NCBI RefSeq assembly: GCF_013388255.1
Contig: NZ_CP058215.1
Coordinates: 682,001-746,000, forward strand
Source: Methanolobus zinderi
GTDB taxonomy: Archaea > Halobacteriota > Methanosarcinia > Methanosarcinales > Methanosarcinaceae
DNA: 64,000 bases
Reading direction: 5' to 3'
Shown: piece after piece, positions 36,306 to 45,428 of the stretch
How positions within the stretch are numbered: position 1 is the first letter of the stretch
How the letters are laid out: the number at the start of each line of letters is the position of its first letter
Notes under the pieces: model-generated
Seen by the model: only the letters and a program-made list of their open reading frames with translations
The model's database searches: none
What the model was told of the DNA's origin: nothing
Position numbers and translations under genes: made by a program

Positions 36306-36508
36306 TACCAGACATCCACCTTTTTGTTTGAAATTTGAACTCACAATATATCTCTAAGTATGAGATACGCAAGTGATCAAAAGAATGTTAATAGCCAGCC
36401 CCTGCTTTACATCCTTAAAAAGGTAAAACATTCAATATTATATATCTTTTTGCAATTTTTTTTAAAAAAGTAAATAATAAAAATCAGATGCATAAAAAAG
36501 TAAAAATA

Positions 36509-36531
36509 GGCGCTTTTTAGATAAAAGCGCC
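36509..36531 (-). terminator. Intrinsic terminator after the CobN-like gene
   Basis: A perfect 9-bp stem (GGCGCTTTT and AAAAGCGCC, 5-nt loop) lies about 10 nt after the cobN-like stop codon at 36541. On the minus strand it is followed by TATTTTTACTTTTTT. It closes the DUF2162-ExbB-DUF2149-CobN transcription unit. Confidence 0.75.
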
Positions 36532-36540
36532 AAAAATGTT

Positions 36541-39500
36541 TTACAACTTCCTCCTCTTCCAGAATCCGAAGTACATAGCCCCGACTCCGGCAAACACCAG
36601 AATAGAGGCTACAATATCCGAACCTGTAAATGAGAAGCTACTGCTATCCGGATTGCTGACACTTTCCTTTGTCATCTCGTAGCCCTCAACATAGTCATCT
36701 GGGGCGGATTTTGTCGAATCCTGGGCCGGTGAGTTCATATCTGTTCCTGCTCCGGAATCACTTATCATTGTCTGGTTGGAGGTACCTGTTCCCGGCTCAG
36801 TAACTTTTAAGTCTGATCCGGTTGAACTGCTTCCGGAAGATGATTTCGTCTGTGGCTGTGACTCAGGCGCCTTATGTTGGATTGCATCATTCAATTTAGC
36901 TTCATATTCATCCTGAACTTCCTGGCTAACGCCGGCAGCTCCCATATTCCCCTGCACGAATTCATCGAGTAACATGTTTCCACATGTATGGTGGCAGCAG
37001 GTAGCTCCGTTCTCCGCAACTGATTCGGTATATTCTTTCACAAGGTTATTGACCATCTCATCCGGCAGGTCTACATATCCTTTACGAACCGCTTCCAGCA
37101 TTCTTCCGGTAATGGACTGATAGGCTCCGGGATTGTTTGCATTGAAGAATTCCTTCATCTCTTCATTTATGTAGGTGTTATAGACGGTCTCCCACATGCT
37201 ATCATCAACAAGCTCCGGATTTGAAACTTCCCATCCCCAGAGATTGTCCACAAATTCGGCCATCATCCTGCCTCCTGAATAACCCGAGTTCATCATGCCC
37301 TCGATCCATTTGTCATTGAGATATCTGGAGCGGATGTTGATATTCAGGTACTCCTGCATGCCTATTATGCGTGCATCGTCAGGATTGCGGGTATCCGAGA
37401 CATACATTTCCGGTGTTTTGCCGCTGACATATCTTGTCGCAATGTTCAATCCACCGAAATACTGGTAGAAGTCGTCGTTGTCAAGTGTATCATAGAGGTT
37501 TGAGGAGTCAGAGTGTACAGATGCATCAACATTTCTGAGATTGCCGATGAGAAGCTCTGAACAATCGAATCCCCACAGGTCAGTACCGTAGGCATATCCC
37601 ATCTTGTCAATGTATAGTTCAGCGATTTCGGTATCGTTCTCCCAGGTTCCGCTTGAATCGACTGCATTTGCCACGGCTATCTCATAGGTACCATCCTTTA
37701 CGGCAAAACAGCGCATTGTAGATAGTTTGGAAGCCATTTCGGCAGCATATGTCTCGTTGCCTGTACTGTTGAGGAAAGAACTGTAAAGCTCTCCATAGAT
37801 TGCCTGGGTGCTGATATTGACATAGTTTGGATAATTGGTCGATTCTGCAAGGTTTGCCATCCTGGCAGCTTCATCCAGCATCTTCAGTTTGTCAGGGAAT
37901 GCATCTCTCATGCCCGCGGTGGTGTAAACAATGTCAATGCGCGGTCTTCCAGGTTTTGAGGAATCGTAGTTTGGTAAAAGTTCTTCCTCTGAGAGAAGTG
38001 TAAGACCGTCAACAACTCCGTTCTCGTCCCAGTGTGGCTTCACACCCAGCAGATAGAGTGCTTCTGCTTCAAGTGTTCCATGGTCTCTTATGAACTCCAC
38101 TCCGAATCTGGAAAATGATACTTTACGCGGATATTCTCCATGTTCCTCATAATAGTCAATGAGTAATTCCTGTGCAAGTGCCTTTCCAAGGTTCCAGGTC
38201 GCAACTGATGGGTAAAGGTCAGGGTTCACTCCATAGAAGTTGCGGCCGGTTGGTACTGCATTTGTGTTCATTATAGGGTCCGTACCCGGTCCGGCCGGTA
38301 TGAACCCGCCATTAAGAGCTGAGATCACTCTGTCCATCTCGATGGCGCTATCAAGAAGCCGTTGCCTGTACAGGAGTCCTGAGCTAAGGCTTTGAGTGAC
38401 AGATTCGTTTGTACCCCCGTAGACCATTATTTGTGAGTCGTTGATGTCGGTCTCATTCGTGACAACTTCCCAGACGAGTCTGTCCACTTTTGTATCATTT
38501 GAAGGGATACCAAGCGGATATTCGTCTTCCGGATAAAAAGCTGTAGTGACATTTGCCTCGAACTTGCTTCCCATCATCTGCCTCACCATTGCAGAGAGTT
38601 CATCTCTTTCGGGACCGGAGGTATTCATTGCAGGCACCACTCCAAGAACATGCATCCCGTAAGGTATATTCTCTCCCTCAATTTCTTCGATATATTCGTG
38701 AAGGGTGTTCCGGATGAAGTTATCGAACTGTGTCTCATTATAGAGATAAAGTTCTGTTGCATTGACTTCCAGGTCCGTATCCAGTCCGCAGCTTACCATT
38801 TCATCGATAATTGACATCTGGTATGCCTGCTTGGTCTGGACTGAAAGTTCAGGTCCGTAGTATTCCTGCATTAGCAGGGACATATTGGCGATTTCACCGT
38901 ATGTGCCTGCTCTTTCTATCGTAGGTGTAAGATGATCTATGATGAGCGCATTGCCCCTATACTCAGCGGTTAATCCTTCACCTACGTTTGCAACGATATA
39001 CGGGTAGATGTTGGGAAGGTCCTGCAGTAGCAGAGGGGCCCACTCGGACGAACGATTCATTCCGTATGATTGTCCTGGCAGCCATTCATGTGTACCGTGT
39101 GTTCCAAGGTGGATTATTGCATCGGCATCCCAGTCATCATTCAACCAGAGATAGAATGCGATGTACTGATGTGGTGGTGGAACAAGACTGCTATGGTAGA
39201 GTGTATCATCGTTCTGCATGAATCCTCTTGCAGGTTGTGGCATGATCCACACGTTGTCAAATCGGACTGTGGGTATAACAATATACTGTTCTCCTGTATT
39301 ATCTTCCCATATCATTAAGCTCTGATTCTGTGGTAGCTCCTCTGCCCAGGGCTCTCCCCATTGTTCGATAACATCCTCTCTAAGGTCTTCCGGTATTTCC
39401 TGCTCGAACCATTGCCTGTATGTTTCCATGGGTATGAGTTGAAGTCCCCACTCCGTTCTGTTCTCGACCATCTCATCCATAACTCCCGGTGCCCAAGAAC

Positions 39501-41355
39501 CTGCGTTTATACCCTGTGCCCATATCATCTCCAGAAGCTGGCTGTTGTTTTCGGGGACATTGCTAACAGTGTAATTTTCATTTTCCATCCTGTCGAGCAA
39601 TAATCGCATACTTGAGATGGTATCGAGGTAGCTTGCACCGATATTATCTTTTCCTGACGGATAATTGTAATAGATAATAGCTACCTTTTTGTCCTGGTTC
39701 TCTTTAAGTTTGAGCTCAGCCCAGTTGATAGAACGGTTTGCTATCCAGTCGATCTGATAATCCATTGGCACATATTCACTGGCCCCGGTCTCCTCGTCAT
39801 ACACTTCAGTGCCAAGTACGATAAACTCGAATATTCCGTCTACGTTCGGGCCGATAGTTTTGTAGACTACCTGTCCGCTCGGGATTCCCCTGTTAGCGTC
39901 CGCAGGATCAGTGGATTCTCCGACAACCATTCCCCGGAGAACCGGCACGTTCAGCTCTTCAAGTTCCTCAAGACCTTTTTCATTATCCCAGTAATTAAGC
40001 CTGAAACTCTTCAGTGAAATAACGCATTGTACTAGTGGTTCACCTGAGTCGTTACAATAGTAATTTATGATATTGTCATTGAATACATCAAATCCTGCTA
40101 TCACGTTACAGTCCTTGGCTTCCAGATCTCTTATGAGTGCATCAATTATTTCAAGATCTCCGTTCTGGACGTCATCCCTATGGAACCACATTCCAATGGT
40201 CGGTCGATCTGGATCATAGATCCGGTGCTCCCCGTAATTGTACTGCTGGTACCATTCGAGGTACTGTTCTGTGGTCTCAAAGTAACCATCAGTATAATCC
40301 GGATGATACAGACCCATGGCTGGCAGTGTCTGGTTCACACTCACGTAATTCCAGCTACCGGTAGTTTCGGTTTTATCAGAATACTCCTTTGCAAGACATA
40401 TCAGGAAATTCTCGGCATTCTTTGGAGCGCTGGCAAATTCCGATTCAATGTTGTTGTATGAATTGATCAGCGTTATATTTTCAGAACCATTGTATTTGTA
40501 GTCGAAGTACTCAGGTACTTCTGATGAGGATGTATAGATATCAATTAGTGTAGTTCCATTGTCATGTGCCTGAAGTAACCACTGATCGGTGGCATTGTAA
40601 ATGGAACCTTTCATCATCTCGCAGAAGATAGCATCCTGCTCAGCCAGGGTCCCATTCTCTCCGGCAGCTATTATCTCATCTGTATGTGCGCTTAAATCGC
40701 TGTAGTTGTATGTAGGGATGAATCTGAATTCCATGTTCTGGCTGTACGGATTTGTCCAGCTTGCCCTTTCCAGGGTATTGGCATACGTCCCCCATCCGGC
40801 ATATGTAATTTTTATAACCGGCCAGTTATCGGTAATTTCAGAATTATTCCCGTATTCTTTGGCAAGATACATCAACAAATTCTCTCCGTATCTCTTGCTG
40901 ATATTGGAATCGATTCCCATATTATCGTAATAATAGCATATGGGATCATCCCGATCTCCATCGGAAGTGTAATCAAAGCAAACGGGAACTCCTGCAGATG
41001 TCAGGTCTATTAAAGAAACACCGTTCTCATGAGCCTCTTCAAAATACTGTTCCAGTGGCTCATAAACCGCAGAGTTCAGCATATAGCAGAAAATAACATC
41101 CTGCGTGTTAAGGTATCCGTTTTCAGATGCGTTCAGCAATTCGTCGCTGGGACCTGAAGTCCCATAACCCTGTATATATGTGTATGAAATGTCATCTGCA
41201 ATGGAACCGTTCACACTGGCTTCTTTAAGAGAGGCGTGGGGTGCAAATGAGATATATGTTATGTTTATCTTCTGTTCTTCTGCCGATACAACCGTTGTTG
41301 CTGATGCAAACAACAATACACTTAATACCATTACCAGTATAGTTCTTTCTTGCAT
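36541..41355 (-). CDS. Membrane-anchored extracellular CobN-like chelatase
   Basis: About 1604 residues from ATG 41355, preceded by GGTGG; a TTG at 41400 in the same frame lies inside a hairpin and is not preferred. A signal peptide (VLLFASATTVVSAEE) is followed by two N-terminal repeats of about 150 residues (the NDVIFCYML and QDAIFCEMM blocks), then the CobN/magnesium chelatase H-like body (LGTHGTHEWLPG, SNYPNYVNI, FGWDCSELL-like region). Near the end is a Cys/His cluster TCCHHTCGN, a Ser/Gly linker and a C-terminal membrane anchor (LVFAGVGAMYFGFWKRRKL). Cytoplasmic CobN inserts cobalt into hydrogenobyrinate diamide; this one faces outside, so it more likely handles metal or corrinoid uptake or remodelling, powered by the adjacent ExbB/ExbD-like pair. 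Confidence 0.85.
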   Translation of the reverse strand: MQERTILVMVLSVLLFASATTVVSAEEQKINITYISFAPHASLKEASVNGSIADDISYTYIQGYGTSGPSDELLNASENGYLNTQDVIFCYMLNSAVYEPLEQYFEEAHENGVSLIDLTSAGVPVCFDYTSDGDRDDPICYYYDNMGIDSNISKRYGENLLMYLAKEYGNNSEITDNWPVIKITYAGWGTYANTLERASWTNPYSQNMEFRFIPTYNYSDLSAHTDEIIAAGENGTLAEQDAIFCEMMKGSIYNATDQWLLQAHDNGTTLIDIYTSSSEVPEYFDYKYNGSENITLINSYNNIESEFASAPKNAENFLICLAKEYSDKTETTGSWNYVSVNQTLPAMGLYHPDYTDGYFETTEQYLEWYQQYNYGEHRIYDPDRPTIGMWFHRDDVQNGDLEIIDALIRDLEAKDCNVIAGFDVFNDNIINYYCNDSGEPLVQCVISLKSFRLNYWDNEKGLEELEELNVPVLRGMVVGESTDPADANRGIPSGQVVYKTIGPNVDGIFEFIVLGTEVYDEETGASEYVPMDYQIDWIANRSINWAELKLKENQDKKVAIIYYNYPSGKDNIGASYLDTISSMRLLLDRMENENYTVSNVPENNSQLLEMIWAQGINAGSWAPGVMDEMVENRTEWGLQLIPMETYRQWFEQEIPEDLREDVIEQWGEPWAEELPQNQSLMIWEDNTGEQYIVIPTVRFDNVWIMPQPARGFMQNDDTLYHSSLVPPPHQYIAFYLWLNDDWDADAIIHLGTHGTHEWLPGQSYGMNRSSEWAPLLLQDLPNIYPYIVANVGEGLTAEYRGNALIIDHLTPTIERAGTYGEIANMSLLMQEYYGPELSVQTKQAYQMSIIDEMVSCGLDTDLEVNATELYLYNETQFDNFIRNTLHEYIEEIEGENIPYGMHVLGVVPAMNTSGPERDELSAMVRQMMGSKFEANVTTAFYPEDEYPLGIPSNDTKVDRLVWEVVTNETDINDSQIMVYGGTNESVTQSLSSGLLYRQRLLDSAIEMDRVISALNGGFIPAGPGTDPIMNTNAVPTGRNFYGVNPDLYPSVATWNLGKALAQELLIDYYEEHGEYPRKVSFSRFGVEFIRDHGTLEAEALYLLGVKPHWDENGVVDGLTLLSEEELLPNYDSSKPGRPRIDIVYTTAGMRDAFPDKLKMLDEAARMANLAESTNYPNYVNISTQAIYGELYSSFLNSTGNETYAAEMASKLSTMRCFAVKDGTYEIAVANAVDSSGTWENDTEIAELYIDKMGYAYGTDLWGFDCSELLIGNLRNVDASVHSDSSNLYDTLDNDDFYQYFGGLNIATRYVSGKTPEMYVSDTRNPDDARIIGMQEYLNINIRSRYLNDKWIEGMMNSGYSGGRMMAEFVDNLWGWEVSNPELVDDSMWETVYNTYINEEMKEFFNANNPGAYQSITGRMLEAVRKGYVDLPDEMVNNLVKEYTESVAENGATCCHHTCGNMLLDEFVQGNMGAAGVSQEVQDEYEAKLNDAIQHKAPESQPQTKSSSGSSSTGSDLKVTEPGTGTSNQTMISDSGAGTDMNSPAQDSTKSAPDDYVEGYEMTKESVSNPDSSSFSFTGSDIVASILVFAGVGAMYFGFWKRRKL

Positions 41356-41376
41356 GTTATCCACCCGATAGCGTGC

Positions 41377-41419
41377 AGAGCACTTCGGGAGTGCCGCCAA
41401 GCTTTTTCCGAAGTGCTCT
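41377..41419 (-). promoter_or_regulatory. 12-bp perfect inverted repeat in the cobN-like leader
   Basis: Arms AGAGCACTTCGG and CCGAAGTGCTCT (41377-41388 and 41408-41419) with a 19-nt loop lie about 20 nt before the preferred start codon. The stem would form a stable leader hairpin next to the ribosome-binding site. It could be a metal-responsive operator or an RNA control element between DUF2149 and cobN. No known riboswitch sequence is recognised. Confidence 0.55.
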
Positions 41420-41508
41420 AACCATCTTTTGTTTTTATCTATTTCATATTATACTAAATCAATATTATCTGTTTTTAAGCAAATTAAGTTGTTTTAATCG
41501 AGAAAAAA

Positions 41509-41874
41509 TTAAGTTGAAGTTTTATTTTCCTCCTCAGGTACATATACCACTCTTCCGTCAGCCAGTTTGTAGGCCGTTCCCAGAGCCTCCCCGGTTCCGC
41601 CTCCTATCTCGTCTGTCATGTTAAGGACCTCAATGGGTTTTCCCTGATCCTTTACAATAATCTTCATATCCTGCTGTCCCGGATTCTTTACGATGGTGAT
41701 ATCATCCGTGGGACTCAGGAGTTCCGGGAGCTGGTATGACATTACGAGTGCAATAAGCAGTGCCACAGAGAAGACCATGGCAATGTCGAAGAGATTGGCA
41801 ACACCTGTGAGAGGGCTCTGCTCATCCTCATTGGTAAGAAGTCCTGTTCGTCTGTATCTTCTCCTTCTTTTCAC
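41509..41874 (-). CDS. DUF2149 protein (ExbD-like partner)
   Basis: 121 residues: a basic N-terminus (KRRRRYRRTG), one membrane segment at about 28-46 (NLFDIAMVFSVALLIALVM) and a small extracytoplasmic domain. This layout is that of ExbD/TolR. DUF2149 genes recur next to MotA/TolQ/ExbB genes in methanogens. It overlaps the TolQ-like stop by 4 nt, so the two are coupled. With that protein it would form a proton-driven motor that energises the CobN-like surface protein; this function is inferred. Confidence 0.85.
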   Translation of the reverse strand: MKRRRRYRRTGLLTNEDEQSPLTGVANLFDIAMVFSVALLIALVMSYQLPELLSPTDDITIVKNPGQQDMKIIVKDQGKPIEVLNMTDEIGGGTGEALGTAYKLADGRVVYVPEEENKTST

Positions 41875-42494
41875 TCGCTTACCTCCAGTGTATCAAGGAT
41901 GTAATCAATATCAGCCATGTCCTGCCAGTACCATCTCTTTCTGACCTGTGTGAGCACATAGGCTATGGTTCCGGCGAACAGCCCTACTACGGTTGTTGCA
42001 AAAGCGATCATGAGATTATTTGCAAGCTGTACGATATCACCCTGGGACAATCCGATGAGTGCCGGTCCCAGTGGGATAAGTGTGCCCATAAGTCCAAGCA
42101 TAGGTGCGATGGTTGCCACGATCCGTGTTTGCTCAAGACGTTTTGCCATCTTTATTTCATATTCCTGTGACAGCCACTCTATTGCAGGAATAGTATTCTT
42201 TTCAAGATGAGCTGCAGCTTCCTTTGCAAAACTTGTGACCATGAAGTTCTGTTTGAGGTTGCGAAGGCCATCTGCTGCTGTTCCGAAGGATTTTTCAGTG
42301 AGTCTGTCCCTGACCTCAAGGCAGCAACTCTCAAGGTTTTTCATATCACGGTTGCGTTTTGCATATTCCGAAAGGAACTCTCCGATTAGTACCAGTGAAA
42401 AAAGTACCAGTAACAGGAGTATGATCACTACCGGGTACAGTAGTGAAGACGAGAACGTGTATAATATACCGTACAAAGACGAAGTTGTATCCAT
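41871..42494 (-). CDS. MotA/TolQ/ExbB-type proton channel protein
   Basis: 207 residues with three membrane segments (about 12-36, 112-140 and 155-178). The family signature is visible in the second and third: VATIAPMLGLMGTLIPLGPAL and AFATTVVGLFAGTIAYVL. Proteins of this family form pentameric proton channels around an ExbD/TolR dimer. It follows the DUF2162 gene by 2 nt and overlaps the DUF2149 gene, forming a tight operon upstream of the CobN-like gene. Confidence 0.93.
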   Translation of the reverse strand: MDTTSSLYGILYTFSSSLLYPVVIILLLLVLFSLVLIGEFLSEYAKRNRDMKNLESCCLEVRDRLTEKSFGTAADGLRNLKQNFMVTSFAKEAAAHLEKNTIPAIEWLSQEYEIKMAKRLEQTRIVATIAPMLGLMGTLIPLGPALIGLSQGDIVQLANNLMIAFATTVVGLFAGTIAYVLTQVRKRWYWQDMADIDYILDTLEVSE

Positions 42495-42496
42495 TT

Positions 42497-43171
42497 TTAT
42501 TGACCTCTCATATGATTAAAAGCAAAACCTCCAAGGATGAAGATTGAAAAAACGATCAATGGAAGTATCTCAAAATTAGCGCTTTCGATAGCTGAGATAT
42601 TCATCTGCTTTGCTTTGATATATGCCGGAACAAGCATTGCTCCGAGCATATAGAATATCCCGAGGAACATCATCACGGTTCCCAGATCTTCGGGAGAGCG
42701 TTTCATCTTCCTGAAAATAAAGGTTGATGATACTACTGATAAGAAGAAAACGATTCCGACTATAATACCTACTTTCCATCCACTGATCTCAAGACTTGAA
42801 GCAAGTATCATACAGGAAACAAACAGAGCCGTCAGGCAGACCGGGCAGGGAACTGATATCACCAGAAATGTCTTCTTTGAGACGTCATGCCCGCAGTTCC
42901 ATTTCTTCTGCGTATAGATCCCTGCCGCTATCAGGATAACTGCGATAAATACGTGTAATGTCATCCCTAGGCTTGCAATACTTTCCAGATATGATTGATT
43001 CACAAAGCCCACGAGACTTCCCAGTATCACAGATAACAAAAAGTAAGAACCTGCCAGGAAGAGCACTTTCTTCTTTTCCAGATTTGAAAATCCACATCCT
43101 ACTCCTGTCTTCAGGCCGAATATGGATATGCCGATAAGGATGCCTACTACTGCTGCGTAAAGTGTATTCAT
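42497..43171 (-). CDS. DUF2162 predicted membrane transporter
   Basis: 224 residues with about six or seven membrane segments. Notable residues are GLKTGVGCGFS in the first segment, NCGHD in a loop and SVPCPVCLTALFVS, a paired-Cys motif inside a membrane segment that could bind metal or undergo redox change. DUF2162 proteins sit next to CobN-like and ExbB-like genes in methanogens. A role in moving a metal or tetrapyrrole across the membrane is inferred from context only. It is first in the operon. Confidence 0.85.
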   Translation of the reverse strand: MNTLYAAVVGILIGISIFGLKTGVGCGFSNLEKKKVLFLAGSYFLLSVILGSLVGFVNQSYLESIASLGMTLHVFIAVILIAAGIYTQKKWNCGHDVSKKTFLVISVPCPVCLTALFVSCMILASSLEISGWKVGIIVGIVFFLSVVSSTFIFRKMKRSPEDLGTVMMFLGIFYMLGAMLVPAYIKAKQMNISAIESANFEILPLIVFSIFILGGFAFNHMRGQ

Positions 43172-43459
43172 TTCAACCTACCAACCAATAAGATTTTAGT
43201 TCGTTTTAGATAGTATACATTATTTATAATTGCAACTTTTATTCTGCCAATGCTTTATACAAATAAATATGACATTATCATATGTTACTGGTTCAGATAA
43301 TACACATCTTCTATTTTAATCTTACTGAACAAAGCTAAAAAATAAAATTAAAAAACTATGCTCATGGGTTTGTACAGTACGATGATGTAATTGATATCAG
43401 TTCAAAAGCCCAAAGCTAAGGCTGGTGGTAGTTGCTCAAAAAACCAGAATTTTATGGGA
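43172..43459. other. Intergenic region between the DUF2162 operon and the ribosomal operon end
   Basis: Apart from promoter-like AT-rich sequence for the minus-strand DUF2162 operon (for example TTTATAATT near 43224) I find no gene, tRNA or conserved RNA. No open frame of note and no repeat is seen. The stretch near 43365-43420 has mixed composition and could hold a small RNA, but nothing supports one. Confidence 0.4.
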
Positions 43460-43496
43460 AATTAAAAAAGAAGTTCACAACCCCGGAGGCTGTGAA
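43460..43496 (-). terminator. Intrinsic terminator of the aIF2 gamma to S27ae operon
   Basis: On the minus strand a 9-bp stem (TTCACAGCC with GGTTGTGAA, one G-U pair, loop TCCGG) at 43496-43474 is followed by CTTCTTTTTTAAT. It lies about 19 nt after the rps27ae stop codon. Confidence 0.75.
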
Positions 43497-43514
43497 AAAA
43501 GTAGATGAAATAAA

Positions 43515-43664
43515 TTATTTCTTAAACTCAGTGTAGCCGCATTTTCCGCAGGAACGCCTGTCCTTGTGCTCTGCAAGGAATACGCCTTCACCGCAGCGGG
43601 GGCATGCCTGGTGTGTCCTTTCGATAGAATCGCCGCTTACCTTGTAGTAATCCTTTACTGCCAT
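43515..43664 (-). CDS. rps27ae: 30S ribosomal protein S27ae
   Basis: A 49-residue protein. The translation [17 protein letters not shown] is followed by a four-Cys zinc ribbon: CPRCGEG and, later, [10 protein letters not shown]. This matches the archaeal S27ae (eS31) family, a zinc-binding small-subunit protein. The gene lies 9 nt after rps24e and is the last in the operon before the terminator. Confidence 0.95.
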   Translation of the reverse strand: MAVKDYYKVSGDSIERTHQACPRCGEGVFLAEHKDRRSCGKCGYTEFKK

Positions 43665-43673
43665 TGTATCACC

Positions 43674-44039
43674 TTATTCTGCAGGGGCTTCCTCAGCTTC
43701 AGTCTCTTCTGCTGCACCTTCTTCTTCAGCAGCTTCCTCTGCCTCTTCTTCAACTTCAGGCTCAGGCATTGCATTTCTTTCAATGACATACTTTGCTTCG
43801 ACCTGCTTCATACGGTCGGCATTCTCATATATCTTCACATATGCGCTTACTGCCTGCTTACCGAACTGCTTTTCCATCTTCTGGATGATTACAAGTTCCT
43901 GGGCTACGTTAAGCATAGCTGCCACTTTTGCTTTAAGCTCGCTACGGGAGGGGGTTGCCCCGTCAAAGCCGATATCCAGGTTCAACTCACGCCTGTTCAG
44001 GAGTGCGTTGTTTTTCTCCTTAATGATTTTGATGTCCAT
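43674..44039 (-). CDS. rps24e: 30S ribosomal protein S24e
   Basis: 121 residues. The eS24 core is seen in MDIKIIKEKNNALLNRREL, GATPSRSELKAKVAAMLN and GKQAVSAYVKIYEN. The last 35 residues are an acidic Glu/Ala tail, longer than the minimal family and unusual in composition. The start overlaps the end of the dephospho-CoA kinase gene by 20 nt. Confidence 0.95.
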   Translation of the reverse strand: MDIKIIKEKNNALLNRRELNLDIGFDGATPSRSELKAKVAAMLNVAQELVIIQKMEKQFGKQAVSAYVKIYENADRMKQVEAKYVIERNAMPEPEVEEEAEEAAEEEGAAEETEAEEAPAE

Positions 44040-44610
44040 CTAATTTTCTCCAAATGGTTCTTAATTCTTCCTTATTATCCTGCGCGCCAATTATCTTGCT
44101 TAGCAGGTCTCTGATCTCTTCCTTTTTGGATTGAGTGATTTTTACGAGTACGACACCTTGATCCGGTTGTCCGTACAGAACAACTGAACCCTGTGGTGCC
44201 ATGAGAATGGCGGGTAAAGCTGCAAGGTCTTCTTCGCCGCGCACGAATATCCTGACATTTTCATCTGAACTGATGGCGTTATCAACGGCATCTATCAGAT
44301 CTTCGGTTATTACCCCGGCTGGATTGTCTACGAATATTTCAGTGAAGCCCTTATGCTTTGTGCCTACAACGACCCGGTCTGAAGCCGGTCCGCGTTTTGT
44401 CCGGTCATCCACTATCAGGACATCCGGTATGATATTTAAGTTGAGCAAGTGGAATGTAGTAACATCACCGACGGATATAAGTTTTGTGGGACTTTCCAGG
44501 TCTGAGGAAAGCTCCCTGATGGTGTCATCACCGTTCCCTGTATACAGAACGCCAAATATTTTGTTAAAAAGTGGCCTCAGCTCTTCGTACAGAACGATCT
44601 GCGAGCCCAA
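44020..44610 (-). CDS. GTP-dependent dephospho-CoA kinase (DUF359)
   Basis: 196 residues of the DUF359 family, shown in Thermococcus to phosphorylate dephospho-CoA with GTP, the last step of CoA synthesis. Family blocks are ISVGDVTTFHLLN, LIVDDRTKRGP, NPAGVITEDLIDAV and VRIFVRGEEDLAALP, which contain the conserved acidic residues. It adds a fourth CoA-pathway gene to this window, though separated by about 40 kb from coaBC. Its position between spt4 and rps24e is typical for euryarchaea. Confidence 0.92.
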   Translation of the reverse strand: MGSQIVLYEELRPLFNKIFGVLYTGNGDDTIRELSSDLESPTKLISVGDVTTFHLLNLNIIPDVLIVDDRTKRGPASDRVVVGTKHKGFTEIFVDNPAGVITEDLIDAVDNAISSDENVRIFVRGEEDLAALPAILMAPQGSVVLYGQPDQGVVLVKITQSKKEEIRDLLSKIIGAQDNKEELRTIWRKLDGHQNH

Positions 44611-44796
44611 TTAACGCACCTTCAGAGCATACTTGTCGGCAACTTTCACATCGATCTTCTTTGCGATCTCTGAACGTTCCGGATCAATTACTATGACCAT
44701 GCCGCTCCAGTCAGCACTGAGGTTACTGGATCCGCATATGGGGCATGTCTGTCCGGAGATTATACGATGGCATTCTCGACAAACCTGGTCACTCAT
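44611..44796 (-). CDS. spt4: Transcription elongation factor Spt4 (RpoE'')
   Basis: 61 residues with the Spt4 zinc finger: VCRECHRII and CPICGSSNLSADWSG, followed by VIVIDPERSEIAKKI. It pairs with Spt5 to form the elongation factor on RNA polymerase. It lies 15 nt after rpoE1 and directly abuts the dephospho-CoA kinase gene. Confidence 0.96.
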   Translation of the reverse strand: MSDQVCRECHRIISGQTCPICGSSNLSADWSGMVIVIDPERSEIAKKIDVKVADKYALKVR

Positions 44797-44811
44797 CTGT
44801 CTGCCTCCTTA

Positions 44812-45378
44812 TTATTCCGCCTTCTCGGCTTTAGGCTTTTTAGCCTCTTCTATCCATTCTATCTTTCCGAGGGAATGCTGCCTCATGGTGAGTCCGATCT
44901 TACTTTCCCTGGGTTCCCTTTCGTTGATACTTACTGCTACTATGCGGGCTCTTACCCTGTCACCCTCTGAAAGGGACCTACCGCCACCTTTGCTTACAAG
45001 CCTGCCGTTCTTCCCGTCATAGGACATGAAATCGTCGGTTATCTGGCTCACATGTAAAAGCCCGTCCATTGCGCCTATACTGATAAAGGCACCGAAATCA
45101 ACGGTTTCGACAACTTCTCCTTCAATGACTTCCTGTATCACCGGAACGAAGACTATAGCTTCAAAAGTAACATCATAGTACACAGCACCATCGCCCACAA
45201 GGATGTGCCCTTCTCCTATCTTATCTATTTCGGTAACGGCAACAATGGCACCCAGGGCTTTGTCTATCCTGCCTTCCAGCTTATCCTTCAGGGCAGCTTT
45301 GACATTTGTTTTCACGTCTCCGCCAAGAAGGTCTGGTGCCACACGAATCGTGTCCGCTAGTTTCATCTTTTTGTACAT
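44812..45378 (-). CDS. rpoE1: DNA-directed RNA polymerase subunit E' (Rpo7)
   Basis: 188 residues: an N-terminal RNP-like domain (MYKKMKLADTIRVAPDLL) and a C-terminal S1 domain (VVETVDFGAFISIGAMDGLLHVSQI). Rpo7 forms the polymerase stalk with Rpo4, which binds nascent RNA and helps open the promoter. A Lys/Glu/Ala tail ends the protein. It stands in the usual order upstream of spt4. Confidence 0.96.
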   Translation of the reverse strand: MYKKMKLADTIRVAPDLLGGDVKTNVKAALKDKLEGRIDKALGAIVAVTEIDKIGEGHILVGDGAVYYDVTFEAIVFVPVIQEVIEGEVVETVDFGAFISIGAMDGLLHVSQITDDFMSYDGKNGRLVSKGGGRSLSEGDRVRARIVAVSINEREPRESKIGLTMRQHSLGKIEWIEEAKKPKAEKAE

Positions 45379-45428
45379 GTGATCGGCTCCAATTATCCTG
45401 ATATGATTAATTTGATATTCATTTGATT

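Noticed and set aside
36541-41355. CobN-like gene as an ordinary cobalamin biosynthesis cobaltochelatase
   Set aside because: It has a signal peptide and a C-terminal membrane anchor, and no cobS, cobT or other corrin-ring genes are nearby.
43365-43420. Possible tRNA or small RNA in the gap before the DUF2162 operon
   Set aside because: No cloverleaf, T-loop or other recognisable RNA signature is visible.
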